The notes below the pieces were generated by a model, which did not search any database, was not told the DNA's origin, and saw nothing but the letters and a program-made list of their open reading frames with translations. 64,000 bases of DNA from Candidatus Babelota bacterium (GTDB lineage: Bacteria > Babelota > Babeliae > Babelales > Vermiphilaceae): NCBI GenBank assembly GCA_003963225.1, contig RXKB01000023.1, positions 39,684-103,683 on the forward strand, given 5' to 3'. Position numbers and translations under genes: made by a program. Positions 20,755 through 29,536 of the stretch are shown piece after piece. Position 1 is the first letter of the stretch; each line of letters starts with the position of its first letter.

Positions 20755-23700
20755 ATGAGTTGTCCCAATATTAATAGTCCAGAGTGGCGAAAATTAGTAT
20801 CTAATTTAGGAGAAGATATTGCATATAGAGTATTTGCAATAGATCCAGAGTTGCAATATGTAGACGCTATTATTGATGGTATAAATAATACTGACAATTT
20901 ACAAATATCTTATGCATTTAAATCAACAAATCGTAAGACTAACAATCCTATCTTTGAGAAATTAGATAAGGCTATGAAGATTGCTAATAGCGAAGAAAAT
21001 AGATCTTCATCATTAAAAAAGTTATTAGAAAATGGAGAGAAAACAATGCCTGGAAAGACATATATTGGATTAACTCCTTCTGATGGTATATTAAATAAGT
21101 ATAGACAAAAATCTTATGAAGATTCAGAACTTCGTATACAAAACGACGCTGATAAATTATATAAGGATTTACCAGAGGACACAAAAATATTTCACCCATT
21201 TACTAAAGAAAAATTAACCAAGGATGAATATATAAACTATAGAACATCTGCTGTAAAGCATGGTGCTTATATGGGTAAAATTACTGAAATTGCTTTAACA
21301 TTACCTTTAATTAGAAATGAATTACAAGTTAAGGAAATGCTTAAAGAACTTGAAGACTTATTTGTAAAAGCTAATGAATTTAGAGATTTACGTAATCAGT
21401 ATCTTCCAGAAAAATTACGAAAAGGTAAAATAAATGAAAATTACTTTACTACTAGATTTGGATGGGCTATAAATTCCGAAACTTATCCTAATAAGATATT
21501 ACAAATATTAGGAGTAGATCTACTAAATAATCCTGATACAAAATATGTTTTTCAACCTGTAATGACTTCAAGTATTCTTGGAGTTAAATCAGTATTAGAT
21601 ATGTTGATTGAGCATGAACCTCATGTATATTCTATAGTAGATTTCAAATCTGGTTTTAAGTTTGGAGAACTAGGATCTTCAATTCCTTTAAAATTTTATA
21701 GAGGGTTGAATAGTGATTTTATGGATAATCCTCAAACTATGGCTAAGCTGCAAATTATGTGGGAGGCTGTACTAGTAAGACTAAATGATCCTAAAGCAAG
21801 TTTTCATAGTTTAAAAGCAGCATGGATTACAGGAAAGGATTCATTAAACAAACAAGGTATTCTTTATCATGTTGATCCTAAAGACTTCATAAAACTCATA
21901 GAAGATTTTATAAAGGTAGAATATCCAACAGAGTATGAACAGTTAAAAATTGCAGATCCTCAGCTATTTGACTATCGAACATATACACAAGAAGGTCCAG
22001 AAGCTAAAGAGATTAAGAAAAAATTTACAACTTCACAAGAAGATAGATTACTATCAGATATAACTCAAGAAATTGTCTTTAGACAGACATTTATGTCTTA
22101 TATGGAAGAAGGTAGTAAATCTTTTCAAGATGAGAAAATTAGACGTTTGTATGATACATACTTGGATTATACTCCAGATAATGCACAGAAGTTAATGCCT
22201 TTTTTGAAGATTGGTGAAGACTTTAAAAATATTCGTGATCTATCCTTAGGAGAATATTGGCTAGGTTCTTTCTATAATATAAAACATTCTGTAATTTCAG
22301 CTGCATTAGAAGTAGTACATAAGCAAATGATTAAAGTTACTTCTGCTTATCAAAGAGACAATCTTATTTTAAAGCAATTGCTGACAAAAGTAGCTATTAA
22401 ATATGTTAAAGGGTCTAACCCTGATGCTATAAATAAGCTAAAAAATATACTAGCAGACCCTGCATCAAACCTTTCAATAGCATTTAAAAAGATTTTTGGT
22501 TCTTATGATCAAGAATTATTAAATGGTTGGATTTATAGAACAGAATTTAATGATGCAACTAGTCAGCATGAGAAAGTTATGGCAACTACTGAGGAAGAAT
22601 TACTAGAGAATGTAAAAAACAATCCAAAGTATAGTTGGATTATGGAAAATGGTAAAATTGGTAAACCTTTTATCGATCTAATGCATTTTCTAAATGATAG
22701 GTATAGTTCTATTTTAGATCACAGTAGAGAAGATTCTTTATGGAATAAACAACTTGCATATAAATTAGATAGAGAGCAGAATAAAGAGAAAGTAACTTTT
22801 GGTGATGAAATAAATTCATCGGAATATCGTAAAGCAAAACCTTTTATTTATATAAAAGGTTGGTTTCCAAAGGTAGCTAAAATGGAATCTGAGTTTGATA
22901 AAATCTCTTTTAAAGGGAAATTTAAGGAATTTATGCGAAAGTATTTTACTAATTTTTATGAATTAGCTTTTGATGAATACAATAATAATGCTGAAATTAT
23001 TCCATTGAGAGGTTTAGGAAATTCTGTAAGTAGCATGGAAGGTGAATATTCTCTTTCTATTGAAAATCAGTTTGAAACCTTTATGAAATCTGCATATGGT
23101 AAAATGTATTTAACAGATGCACATTCTTTTATTGAAGCTATTAAAGTTAAAAACCAAGATAAAGAAACTAAAAAACCAATACTACCTAGACTAGAAGCCT
23201 GGTTAAATGCTCAACAAAACTTAGCATTAAAAGGTCGAAGGGCTGTAATGACTAGTCCTTGGTCTAGGCCATTACCTTTTACGTTCTCTTTTGATGATAA
23301 AGAAACTGGACAAGCTATAAAAGTAATGCAAAGTTTTAATCTAGGTAAAGCTTTATTATCTTTAGGTACTTTAACAAGTTATATTAGATTAGGATTTAAT
23401 ATACGAGGTGGTATTAAAAATACTTTGGGTATTATGATGTCATCAGTTACTGAAGCATCTAAGCAGTCTATAATGCAAAAACTCTATAATGATCCAAAGT
23501 ATACTTCTTTTGTAAAAGATTTTACAACTATGGGAGCAGGTGAATTTGCAAAAGCTTTAAAGCCTGCTATAGGAGTTCAAGTAGATGCTATGAAAGGAAA
23601 ATTAAATAGTAATAAAGCTTGGGTGCTTATGAATAAATTTGGATATATCCCATCAATTTCTCCATTAAGAAGTGAAAGAAAGTATTTTGTAACATCTAAT

Positions 23701-24813
23701 AATAATGCATTAAGTATGGATTTAGCATTACTCCCATACTCTACTTCGGAAGAAGTTTTAGTTTCTACTTTTTTCATAGCCCAAATGAATCATATTAAGA
23801 TTCAAAGAGGTCCTATGAAAGGTAAATCTTTATGGGATATGTATGAGCAGCAAGAAGTTATTGATCCTTCAACAGGAATTACTTATACAGACTATGTGTA
23901 TAAAAAAGATGAGGATGGAGAAGATTATGTAAGAGGTGTTGTTACTGATGCTAATGGTAATATTGAAAAATTAACTGGGTTATCTAACAAAGAATTAATG
24001 GCTATGCATGCTATCTATGAAGAAAAGCAAGGAGGATTTGCTACATTAGATAGAACATTAATTGAATCTACTGTTATGGGACAAGTGCTTGTACAATTTA
24101 GAAGACATCTTCAATCTATACTAAGACATGGTTTACAAAGTTATGGTGAAAACTATATAAAAGGGAGGTATCAAGATACTAAAAAATTAGACGAGAAGGG
24201 TAATCCTATATATGAATTTTCTGCTAAGACCGTAGAAGGGAAATGGATGACAATGGCAGGTTGCTTATTACACTATTTACCAAAAATGTCAAAAATTTTT
24301 GGAAAAAACACTTCAGTGACAAGATTTGTAGATGCAAATTTTCCTAAAGGTTTAGATGAATATTCTTGGGATAAATTAGATCAAGGTCAAAAAGAAAACT
24401 TAATTGATTTTACATTAAACATAGGAGTATGGGCAGTTATGGAAGGTTTACAATGGTTAGCTTTTGGTAGTAATCCTGATGGTGATGATAGAGTTTTACA
24501 ATTAACTGATCAAATAATTAATGAAACATTACAACATTGGTTTTTATGGCAAATGTATAAAGACTTACAACAAGGTCCAGCTGCATTTAAGGTGCTAAGT
24601 TCATTAATTGGAGGTAGTGCACAATTAACAATGTCCACCTTATTGTGGGGTATAGATAAAAATATAGATAATATAGACGTTGATGAAGATAGTTATCTAG
24701 ATAAAAATGACCGCTTAAGAGGTTTAATGGATGTAGCAAAAGTTAGCCCTATTGTAGCATCTACTAGAACAACTTATCTTACAGCTTTAGATTTAATTGG
24801 TGATGAAGAATAA
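20755..24813 (+). CDS. Large late protein with a possible PD-(D/E)XK nuclease segment, 1352 aa
   Basis: ATG at 20755 follows the previous stop by five bases. The region around residues 295-345 contains VYSIVDFKSG followed by MAKLQIMWEAVLVRL. The D-x-K after a hydrophobic strand plus a downstream Q-x3-W/Y helix is the pattern of RecB/Cas4-like PD-(D/E)XK nucleases. The remainder is unrecognised, mostly helical and rich in Lys and Asn. A second hydrophobic region lies in the last third (about 860-900). Its length and position after the giant polymerase match the very large virion proteins of crAss-like phages. The nuclease call is inference. Confidence 0.6.
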   Translation: MSCPNINSPEWRKLVSNLGEDIAYRVFAIDPELQYVDAIIDGINNTDNLQISYAFKSTNRKTNNPIFEKLDKAMKIANSEENRSSSLKKLLENGEKTMPGKTYIGLTPSDGILNKYRQKSYEDSELRIQNDADKLYKDLPEDTKIFHPFTKEKLTKDEYINYRTSAVKHGAYMGKITEIALTLPLIRNELQVKEMLKELEDLFVKANEFRDLRNQYLPEKLRKGKINENYFTTRFGWAINSETYPNKILQILGVDLLNNPDTKYVFQPVMTSSILGVKSVLDMLIEHEPHVYSIVDFKSGFKFGELGSSIPLKFYRGLNSDFMDNPQTMAKLQIMWEAVLVRLNDPKASFHSLKAAWITGKDSLNKQGILYHVDPKDFIKLIEDFIKVEYPTEYEQLKIADPQLFDYRTYTQEGPEAKEIKKKFTTSQEDRLLSDITQEIVFRQTFMSYMEEGSKSFQDEKIRRLYDTYLDYTPDNAQKLMPFLKIGEDFKNIRDLSLGEYWLGSFYNIKHSVISAALEVVHKQMIKVTSAYQRDNLILKQLLTKVAIKYVKGSNPDAINKLKNILADPASNLSIAFKKIFGSYDQELLNGWIYRTEFNDATSQHEKVMATTEEELLENVKNNPKYSWIMENGKIGKPFIDLMHFLNDRYSSILDHSREDSLWNKQLAYKLDREQNKEKVTFGDEINSSEYRKAKPFIYIKGWFPKVAKMESEFDKISFKGKFKEFMRKYFTNFYELAFDEYNNNAEIIPLRGLGNSVSSMEGEYSLSIENQFETFMKSAYGKMYLTDAHSFIEAIKVKNQDKETKKPILPRLEAWLNAQQNLALKGRRAVMTSPWSRPLPFTFSFDDKETGQAIKVMQSFNLGKALLSLGTLTSYIRLGFNIRGGIKNTLGIMMSSVTEASKQSIMQKLYNDPKYTSFVKDFTTMGAGEFAKALKPAIGVQVDAMKGKLNSNKAWVLMNKFGYIPSISPLRSERKYFVTSNNNALSMDLALLPYSTSEEVLVSTFFIAQMNHIKIQRGPMKGKSLWDMYEQQEVIDPSTGITYTDYVYKKDEDGEDYVRGVVTDANGNIEKLTGLSNKELMAMHAIYEEKQGGFATLDRTLIESTVMGQVLVQFRRHLQSILRHGLQSYGENYIKGRYQDTKKLDEKGNPIYEFSAKTVEGKWMTMAGCLLHYLPKMSKIFGKNTSVTRFVDANFPKGLDEYSWDKLDQGQKENLIDFTLNIGVWAVMEGLQWLAFGSNPDGDDRVLQLTDQIINETLQHWFLWQMYKDLQQGPAAFKVLSSLIGGSAQLTMSTLLWGIDKNIDNIDVDEDSYLDKNDRLRGLMDVAKVSPIVASTRTTYLTALDLIGDEE

Positions 24814-25087
24814 AGATTACTCTCTTAATCCAGATGAATTTAGCATGTATATCTATAGAGAACTTAACTCGGAAGGCTTAATGGTTTTATATACAGTATA
24901 TACTCAAGAACAATGTATTATAGAACACGTGTCTAAAAAGCACGCATTGAAAATGTATAAATCTTTATTTGAAATAGAAAATCCTTGTATAATATTACCT
25001 GTTAAAGATATAATCTTAAAATTATTTTTAGATCATCAAACTGCAGAAACAATAAAGGATGTAATAAAACGTTACTACAATTTGTAG
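24803..25087 (+). CDS. Small late protein, unknown function
   Basis: ATG at 24803 is preferred over in-frame TTG and GTG just upstream; it overlaps the end of the preceding gene by 11 bases, which suggests translational coupling. The 94-residue product (MKNKDYSLNPDEF...) has mixed helix and strand character and no recognised domain. It is the last gene of the plus-strand block and is followed by the convergent terminator. Confidence 0.65.
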   Translation: MKNKDYSLNPDEFSMYIYRELNSEGLMVLYTVYTQEQCIIEHVSKKHALKMYKSLFEIENPCIILPVKDIILKLFLDHQTAETIKDVIKRYYNL

Positions 25088-25101
25088 ATGTGAAAAAAAA
25101 A

Positions 25102-25133
25102 AGGCCCTACCAAGATTTCTCTCAGTAGGGCCT
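25102..25133. terminator. Bidirectional intrinsic terminator
   Basis: AGGCCCTAC (25102-25110) pairs perfectly with GTAGGGCCT (25125-25133) around a 14-base loop. On the minus strand the stem is followed by ten T (plus-strand A run 25093-25102); on the plus strand by AATTATTT. It lies between converging gene blocks and should stop transcription from both, more strongly from the minus strand. Confidence 0.92.
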
Positions 25134-25152
25134 AATTATTTAATCACCAAAC

Positions 25153-25611
25153 TTATTTCACAACAGCTTCCTGGCGTTTCTTAACGCCATATTTTTTTAC
25201 ATACCAAGAATAAAATAAGTTAACTGCCAAATCAGCTTCAGGATCTTCACTAACTTTTGTTTTAACGATCTCTAAATGCTTTTCAGACGGTTTGAATTTA
25301 AACTCATTATTATTAACGAGTTTTTTACTCTTATATGTTTTACGTACTTCGTACAAAAAGTCTTCAAGAGGGCCTTCCAATTTAGCAGGAGCTACAATCT
25401 TCTTCTCTTCGACAGTCTTGTTTAATCTCCTTTTTACTAAATCTTGATACTCCTCTATAGTTATCTTTAGAATATCTAAAGCTTCACGCCTGCTTACTGC
25501 AGGCTTTTGTATTTCTTGTATTCTTGTTTCAACAGGTGTTGGTTTAACATCCTGAACTAGAAATTGAGCCAGCTTCTGGCGCAAGTTCAGTGTCTGATTT
25601 AGGATACCCAT
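25153..25611 (-). CDS. Unknown protein, last gene of the minus-strand block
   Basis: The frame is open back to a TTG at 25674, but the first ATG is at 25611 (MGILNQTLN), giving 152 residues. It overlaps the end of the upstream gene by 68 bases in a different frame (131 bases from the TTG). The product is Lys/Glu-rich and ends in a helical segment (AVNLFYSWYVKKYG). No domain is recognised. The long overlap may mean coupling or a frameshifted fusion with the upstream gene. The terminator lies 20 bases past its stop. Confidence 0.6.
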   Translation of the reverse strand: MGILNQTLNLRQKLAQFLVQDVKPTPVETRIQEIQKPAVSRREALDILKITIEEYQDLVKRRLNKTVEEKKIVAPAKLEGPLEDFLYEVRKTYKSKKLVNNNEFKFKPSEKHLEIVKTKVSEDPEADLAVNLFYSWYVKKYGVKKRQEAVVK

Positions 25612-26098
25612 AAATTTCGTCTTCTTTTTCGGGTCTGCTCCAGACCTCCATATCTTCGGTAAATTCCACTCCAATTCTCTCCTCCCAATATTTTTTAAGG
25701 TCTTCGTGTTTATTAAAAACTTTCCAGTTATTAGAAACTCTTCTAGGATTTAATAAAACTCTTGGAAAATTTTTCTTAACGAAATCCCTACAAACCTTGG
25801 AGTACTTTCCATCAAGAAAAGGAACGATTATTTTTTCATAATCTTCTGTATTTATTTCAAATTCAAATATTAATAAATTTTTATCTATTGTTATAGAAAC
25901 AAATTCAGGAACATTCAATAATAATTTTCTTAAATATTCTGATATCATTTCTATTTTAAAACTAAAATAAATGGATTTCCCCCATTCATCTTGTGTTTTG
26001 GAATACATGCCTAAGTAAGAATCTTGAAATCCGTTATTTAATAACAACTGATATGGAATATCTATTATAGGTCTTATAAATGACGTAGTTTTCGTCAT
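25544..26098 (-). CDS. Unknown protein with a ribonucleoprotein-like alpha/beta pattern
   Basis: ATG at 26098 (MTKTTSFIRPIID) is chosen over a TTG at 26116. The 184-residue product has alternating strands and helices (SIYFSFKIEMISEYL, LLIFEFEINTEDYEKI) and an acidic, Gly/Ser-ending tail. I do not recognise the family. Upstream it carries one of the CCGAAAATA motifs shared by other genes of this block. The end overlaps the next gene. Confidence 0.65.
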   Translation of the reverse strand: MTKTTSFIRPIIDIPYQLLLNNGFQDSYLGMYSKTQDEWGKSIYFSFKIEMISEYLRKLLLNVPEFVSITIDKNLLIFEFEINTEDYEKIIVPFLDGKYSKVCRDFVKKNFPRVLLNPRRVSNNWKVFNKHEDLKKYWEERIGVEFTEDMEVWSRPEKEDEIYGYPKSDTELAPEAGSISSSGC

Positions 26099-26109
26099 AA
26101 CTAATTGTT

Positions 26110-26208
26110 TTACCAATTATTTTCGGTTGGTTTAGGTTTGGGCACATACACCCGAACCTTTTCTTTTTTAGGCACCTTCCGTACCTTCTTCACTTTGGAC
26201 TGTTCCAT
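26110..26208 (-). CDS. Small basic protein, 32 aa
   Basis: ATG at 26208 opens a 32-codon frame (MEQSKVKKVRKVPKKEKV, then VYVPKPKPTENNW) ending at 26110, between the nuclease gene, whose 3' end it overlaps by 41 bases, and the next gene. It is very Lys/Pro/Val-rich, a composition typical of small nucleic-acid-binding peptides. The residue pattern is not what random AT-rich DNA gives, but the assignment rests on composition and fit alone. Confidence 0.5.
   Translation of the reverse strand: MEQSKVKKVRKVPKKEKVRVYVPKPKPTENNW
26118..26126 (-). promoter_or_regulatory. CCGAAAATA motif
   Basis: The minus strand reads CCGAAAATA 19 bases before the ATG at 26098. It is one of at least eight related sites placed shortly upstream of starts in this block; a phage-specific promoter element is inferred. 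Confidence 0.4.
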
Positions 26209-27211
26209 AAGAAAAAACATTTAATTTTAATCTACCTTTGCCTTCAAAAACCTCTTGTGGTAAATCCCATTGCTGTGATTCTGTATGGTATTTAAAAGCC
26301 TCTATTAATTGATTTACTCCTTTGTAATGTTTCCCATATCTATAACCTCCAGTTAATCCGGCTTGGATGTCTTCTGGTGTAGTTTCAAATATAAGAGCAG
26401 GATATGATGAGGATAGTTTAGAATCTACTACAATAAAACTGAATGGTAACCACGCGTAGTCTAACAACTCTGGTCTGTTTTCTTCAATCCATTTTCGTAG
26501 AGCTATTGTATAAAAGGCTGCTTGCCTGTAGTATCCAAATTGAACAAATGATGTAGGAAATTCATAGACATTTTTACCTATTGTTTTTAAATCAAAGGGT
26601 TCTATCTCTTTAGTTTCATGGTTAATTCTTACACCATCCATAAGAGCTTTACAATCATAACCCATATACTCAAAGTAAATAGGTAATTGGTGAATCAATT
26701 CTACATGATCGTAATCATTCCTAAAGTATTGATATGTAAAAGTATTTGCAATGAGCTTGTCTTTACAAGCTATAACAGTCTCATACTCATCCTTAGCGAG
26801 TATTGATTTACCTTGCGTATTTCTAGTAGCGTTATAGTATTCTACAGCTGTAGGGTTAGTCCAGAAAGAGTCTATAACTCTATCAATTTTCATTTTATAA
26901 CCAGCTTTATCATAAGCCTCTTTGTACATGTCTACAGAAGCTTCTGGAGTAATACCAGCAGGTAGAGATTCTACAAACTTACCCATAAACCCAAAAGGTT
27001 TAGAAGCATCTACAACTAGAAACTCATCTTCAAATACACCATTTCCTGTAAGAATACAGTCTAAAGCAGACCCTATCCTAAAATGTTTTTTATCATCGTC
27101 TTCCATATCGGGATTATCCATTTTCATTTTAACCCAACGTGGATTTACTAGCGAGCCTAATATCGAATTTGACAGGCGTTTCGCAGCAAAATATTCTTTA
27201 ATTTTGTCCAA
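26168..27211 (-). CDS. PD-(D/E)XK exonuclease (RecE/exodeoxyribonuclease VIII-like)
   Basis: The 347-residue protein begins with TTG at 27211; no ATG exists upstream before a stop. Features of the PDDEXK exonuclease fold are in order: an N-terminal S-x-L helix region, RIGSALDCIL (the usual H/R-x-G-x-A-x-D/E motif), DCKALMDGVR, then EPFDLKTIG (catalytic D and K) and a Q-x3-Y-like FGYYRQAAFY helix. Such nucleases digest dsDNA 5' ends for recombination or degrade host DNA. It lies near the RecA-like ATPase, primase and polymerase genes, which supports a recombination/replication role. Confidence 0.82.
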   Translation of the reverse strand: MDKIKEYFAAKRLSNSILGSLVNPRWVKMKMDNPDMEDDDKKHFRIGSALDCILTGNGVFEDEFLVVDASKPFGFMGKFVESLPAGITPEASVDMYKEAYDKAGYKMKIDRVIDSFWTNPTAVEYYNATRNTQGKSILAKDEYETVIACKDKLIANTFTYQYFRNDYDHVELIHQLPIYFEYMGYDCKALMDGVRINHETKEIEPFDLKTIGKNVYEFPTSFVQFGYYRQAAFYTIALRKWIEENRPELLDYAWLPFSFIVVDSKLSSSYPALIFETTPEDIQAGLTGGYRYGKHYKGVNQLIEAFKYHTESQQWDLPQEVFEGKGRLKLNVFSYGTVQSEEGTEGA

Positions 27212-27230
27212 AAGTTTATAATTTAAACTT

Positions 27231-27238
27231 TATATTCG
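27231..27238 (-). promoter_or_regulatory. ACGAATATA motif
   Basis: The minus strand reads ACGAATATA 20 bases upstream of the TTG start at 27211, inside the end of the small upstream gene. It belongs to the same motif family as the sites at 31106 and 32640. Confidence 0.4.
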
Positions 27239-27239
27239 T

Positions 27240-27386
27240 TTAATAGATTGAAGCTAGATAGAACCAGATAGATAGTATTACTACTACCACACCTAGTAAT
27301 ATCCACTTCATATTCCATAGGGCATTGACCTCACATTCTTTATAGCAAGGAGTCCCTGGATTGCAAGTACATTTGTGTGGTCTCAT
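27240..27386 (-). CDS. Small Cys-containing single-pass membrane protein, 48 aa
   Basis: ATG at 27386 overlaps the stop of the upstream nuclease gene in a TAATG arrangement, a strong sign of a real coupled gene. The N-terminal half has four Cys (KCTCNPGTPCYKEC); the C-terminal half is a clear membrane helix (WILLGVVVVILSIWFYL). It could be an anchored metal- or thiol-bearing peptide facing either side of the membrane. No family is recognised. Confidence 0.7.
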   Translation of the reverse strand: MRPHKCTCNPGTPCYKECEVNALWNMKWILLGVVVVILSIWFYLASIY

Positions 27387-27811
27387 TATTTTAAACCTTT
27401 TATGATTTCGATACTAAGATCAATTTGTTTATTACTAGTTGGAAGAAATAATCTAAAGTGTAAATTATTGGCGTATAAATAAGCCTTGAACATTTTCCAT
27501 TTGATATTGAATTCAGGAGTTCTATGTCCTTTAGTTTCAATTATCCAATCTGATCCTACAAAATCTGGAATATATTTAACTTTATTAATCTTTCTTCCGA
27601 GGTTGGAGAATACATTCTCCCCCTTTAATCTTTTAGGTTCCCAGACTTCGAAGTCGTGATAGAACTCGTCTAATAAGATAAAGGCTGTTGGTTCATATTC
27701 GAACTCTAGATTATTTTCTTTTAATTTTGCATAGCAGTAAGACTCTAGCTTAGACCTAAATTGGTTTCCACTAGAGTCTGTTGTTTTTTCTGCTTTGTAT
27801 TTACCTGACAT
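27386..27811 (-). CDS. PD-(D/E)XK endonuclease, DUF1064/T7 endonuclease I-like resolvase
   Basis: The 141-residue protein starts with ATG at 27811. It shows FRSKLESYCYAKL (Glu on the first helix), then KYIPDFVGSDWIIETKGH, which supplies the catalytic D, E and K of a PD-(D/E)XK core, and KWKMFKAYL after it. The layout matches small phage Holliday-junction resolvases or DUF1064 endonucleases. It probably resolves branched replication or recombination intermediates before packaging. Confidence 0.8.
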   Translation of the reverse strand: MSGKYKAEKTTDSSGNQFRSKLESYCYAKLKENNLEFEYEPTAFILLDEFYHDFEVWEPKRLKGENVFSNLGRKINKVKYIPDFVGSDWIIETKGHRTPEFNIKWKMFKAYLYANNLHFRLFLPTSNKQIDLSIEIIKGLK

Positions 27812-27817
27812 TGTATG

Positions 27818-27826
27818 TATTTTCGC
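27818..27826 (-). promoter_or_regulatory. GCGAAAATA motif
   Basis: The minus strand has GCGAAAATA immediately upstream (about 6 bases) of the ATG at 27811. This is a weaker member of the motif family and closer to the start than others. Confidence 0.3.
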
Positions 27827-27852
27827 ACAATATACGAAACTTTATTTTAAAA

Positions 27853-27867
27853 TGTACAAAATGTACA
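27853..27867. promoter_or_regulatory. Tandem TGTACA palindromes, possible operator
   Basis: TGTACA occurs at 27853-27858 and again at 27862-27867, giving two self-palindromic hexamers nine bases apart between the ATP-grasp gene and the resolvase gene. Paired palindromes at a gene boundary look like a repressor site, but no regulator is identified. Confidence 0.3.
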
Positions 27868-27878
27868 TGACGAGTATT

Positions 27879-28886
27879 TTAATTGACAACAGCGATTCTT
27901 CCATATGTCCTTGAAAGACCTCTTGCACTAACAGAACGTAAATATTTTTCAGCAATCATATGAGGTAAGGCTTGTTGGTAATGTTGAGCTGTTACATTAG
28001 GACATGGGTTATCTGGAATAACATCCATTCCTGGGTTTGTATTAGTTTCTGAGATATAGAATTTTCTTGTATGCTTGTTATACATAACATCAGTGCAACA
28101 GAAATCTAATCCCATTAATTCAGCAGCCTTCACAGAGGCTTCTACCATTTTGTCCCATTCTTCGGGTTTTCTAAAATTTGATGAGAAAGTAACTACTCCA
28201 GTAGCAAAATTCCTAGTTGCAGGATTTATTGCATATGGATTACGTAACTTCTTTTCGATTCCTAAAATTTCACCATTAGATCTAAGGTGTGTTCCACCAG
28301 AACGTACTGTCCAACTCCCTTCAGGAGTCTTTAAAGCATATTCATATTTGTAAACAATACTTTTATCTTTTAATAATGGTGAAACATGAATCCTGTATTC
28401 GTTTGTGAAAAGAAAATATTCCTCAAAGAAATATTCCCTAATTTTACTTGGCGGTATTTCGGCCACAAACTTTTGCAGATCCTCCGCATTATTAAGGAAA
28501 TACATACCTTTACCGCCAAATCCATATTTTAATTTAGCAACCATTGGGAATCCTATTTCCTGTTCTAGCAGATCTAATTTAGTTTGTCTAGCATCAATGT
28601 ATCTCGATGCATGATTGTATTTAAGCAACACTGGACAGTGTTCTTTAATTGTATCTTTCGTTAGAGTTTTAGAAGAACTAATTCTAATGCCAGAAGGAGT
28701 ATTAATTCGAAGTCTTTGTGGTTCGGAAGGTTTAGTAGAACCAAAGGAAACATCAACTGGGTAAGAAAAAACACAATTCTTAATAGGATATCTATCTGGA
28801 GAACCTATTGGAAAATTCGTATTTTTTCTAAAATAGCGCTTCATTTTTGAAGACTTGCCCCCAAAGAAGTTAGGATAATAACGCAT
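27879..28886 (-). CDS. ATP-grasp ligase (YheC/D- or RimK-like)
   Basis: The 335-residue protein starts with ATG at 28886. Its middle shows the ATP-grasp signatures: FPMVAKLKYGFGGKGMYF (phosphate-binding lysine and Gly-rich loop), a FFEEYF strand, then LDFCCTDVMYN and FYISETNTNPGMD, where Asp, Glu and Asn bind Mg-ATP. Enzymes of this fold activate a carboxylate as an acyl-phosphate and join it to an amine, as in peptide or amino-acid ligation. Together with the two amidoligases, the amidotransferase and the cyclotransferase at 41529-47767 it may form a peptide-tagging pathway. The N-terminal RYYPNFFGGKS segment is basic and unrecognised. Confidence 0.85.
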   Translation of the reverse strand: MRYYPNFFGGKSSKMKRYFRKNTNFPIGSPDRYPIKNCVFSYPVDVSFGSTKPSEPQRLRINTPSGIRISSSKTLTKDTIKEHCPVLLKYNHASRYIDARQTKLDLLEQEIGFPMVAKLKYGFGGKGMYFLNNAEDLQKFVAEIPPSKIREYFFEEYFLFTNEYRIHVSPLLKDKSIVYKYEYALKTPEGSWTVRSGGTHLRSNGEILGIEKKLRNPYAINPATRNFATGVVTFSSNFRKPEEWDKMVEASVKAAELMGLDFCCTDVMYNKHTRKFYISETNTNPGMDVIPDNPCPNVTAQHYQQALPHMIAEKYLRSVSARGLSRTYGRIAVVN

Positions 28887-28903
28887 AATTTAAGTTTAAA
28901 AAA

Positions 28904-29536
28904 TTACCAATTTATTTCTGAAAGCTTTTTGGTTTTTAAAAATTTGTTAATTTGAGTAAAAGGTTTTGAACCTTTAAATGGTGGAAATTTTCCACACGGT
29001 TTCTCCCACGAAAGCGGGGATGGATGCGATGATGCAACAATTTTATGTTTCTTTTGATCTATATATGGTAGATAGCTAATAGCATTAGCGCCCCATAATA
29101 CAAATATGACAAAGTCTTTGCTTTGTGAAATATGTCCTAATAATTCTTTAGTAAATGGGTCCCATAAATTTTTATGAATGTTAGGCATACCTTGCTCTAC
29201 TGTGAGAGCTGTGTTTAATAATAACACCCCCTGAGCTGGGAGTTTATTTAATTCTCCAATTGGTTGTTTGGTATCGTACATCATCTCTGAAAGTATATTT
29301 CTAAGAGATGGTTGTGGTTTAGAATAATCTAAAACATCAAATGCTAAACCTGTAGCTACCCCTGGTGTGTGATAAGGATCCTGCCCAAGAATGACGACTT
29401 TAACGTCGTCTAATGGACATTCTTCTAAGGCTCTAAAAACATTATTTCTAGAAGGGTATATCGTCTTCTCTATTAAGGATGACATTATTTCTGCTGTCTT
29501 GCTTTCCAGAGTAGGCGTGGAATAAGAATTTTTCAT
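28904..29536 (-). CDS. ung: Uracil-DNA glycosylase, family 1
   Basis: The protein carries VVILGQDPYHTPG, the water-activating Asp motif of family 1 UDG, LLLNTALTV, and the HPSPLSW loop with the catalytic His. It removes uracil from DNA and starts base-excision repair. From ATG 29536 it has 210 residues, slightly shorter than cellular enzymes (about 220-230); an alternative ATG at 29485 would shorten the overlap with the primase gene from 89 to 38 bases. It sits between primase and the ATP-grasp gene. Confidence 0.93.
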   Translation of the reverse strand: MKNSYSTPTLESKTAEIMSSLIEKTIYPSRNNVFRALEECPLDDVKVVILGQDPYHTPGVATGLAFDVLDYSKPQPSLRNILSEMMYDTKQPIGELNKLPAQGVLLLNTALTVEQGMPNIHKNLWDPFTKELLGHISQSKDFVIFVLWGANAISYLPYIDQKKHKIVASSHPSPLSWEKPCGKFPPFKGSKPFTQINKFLKTKKLSEINW

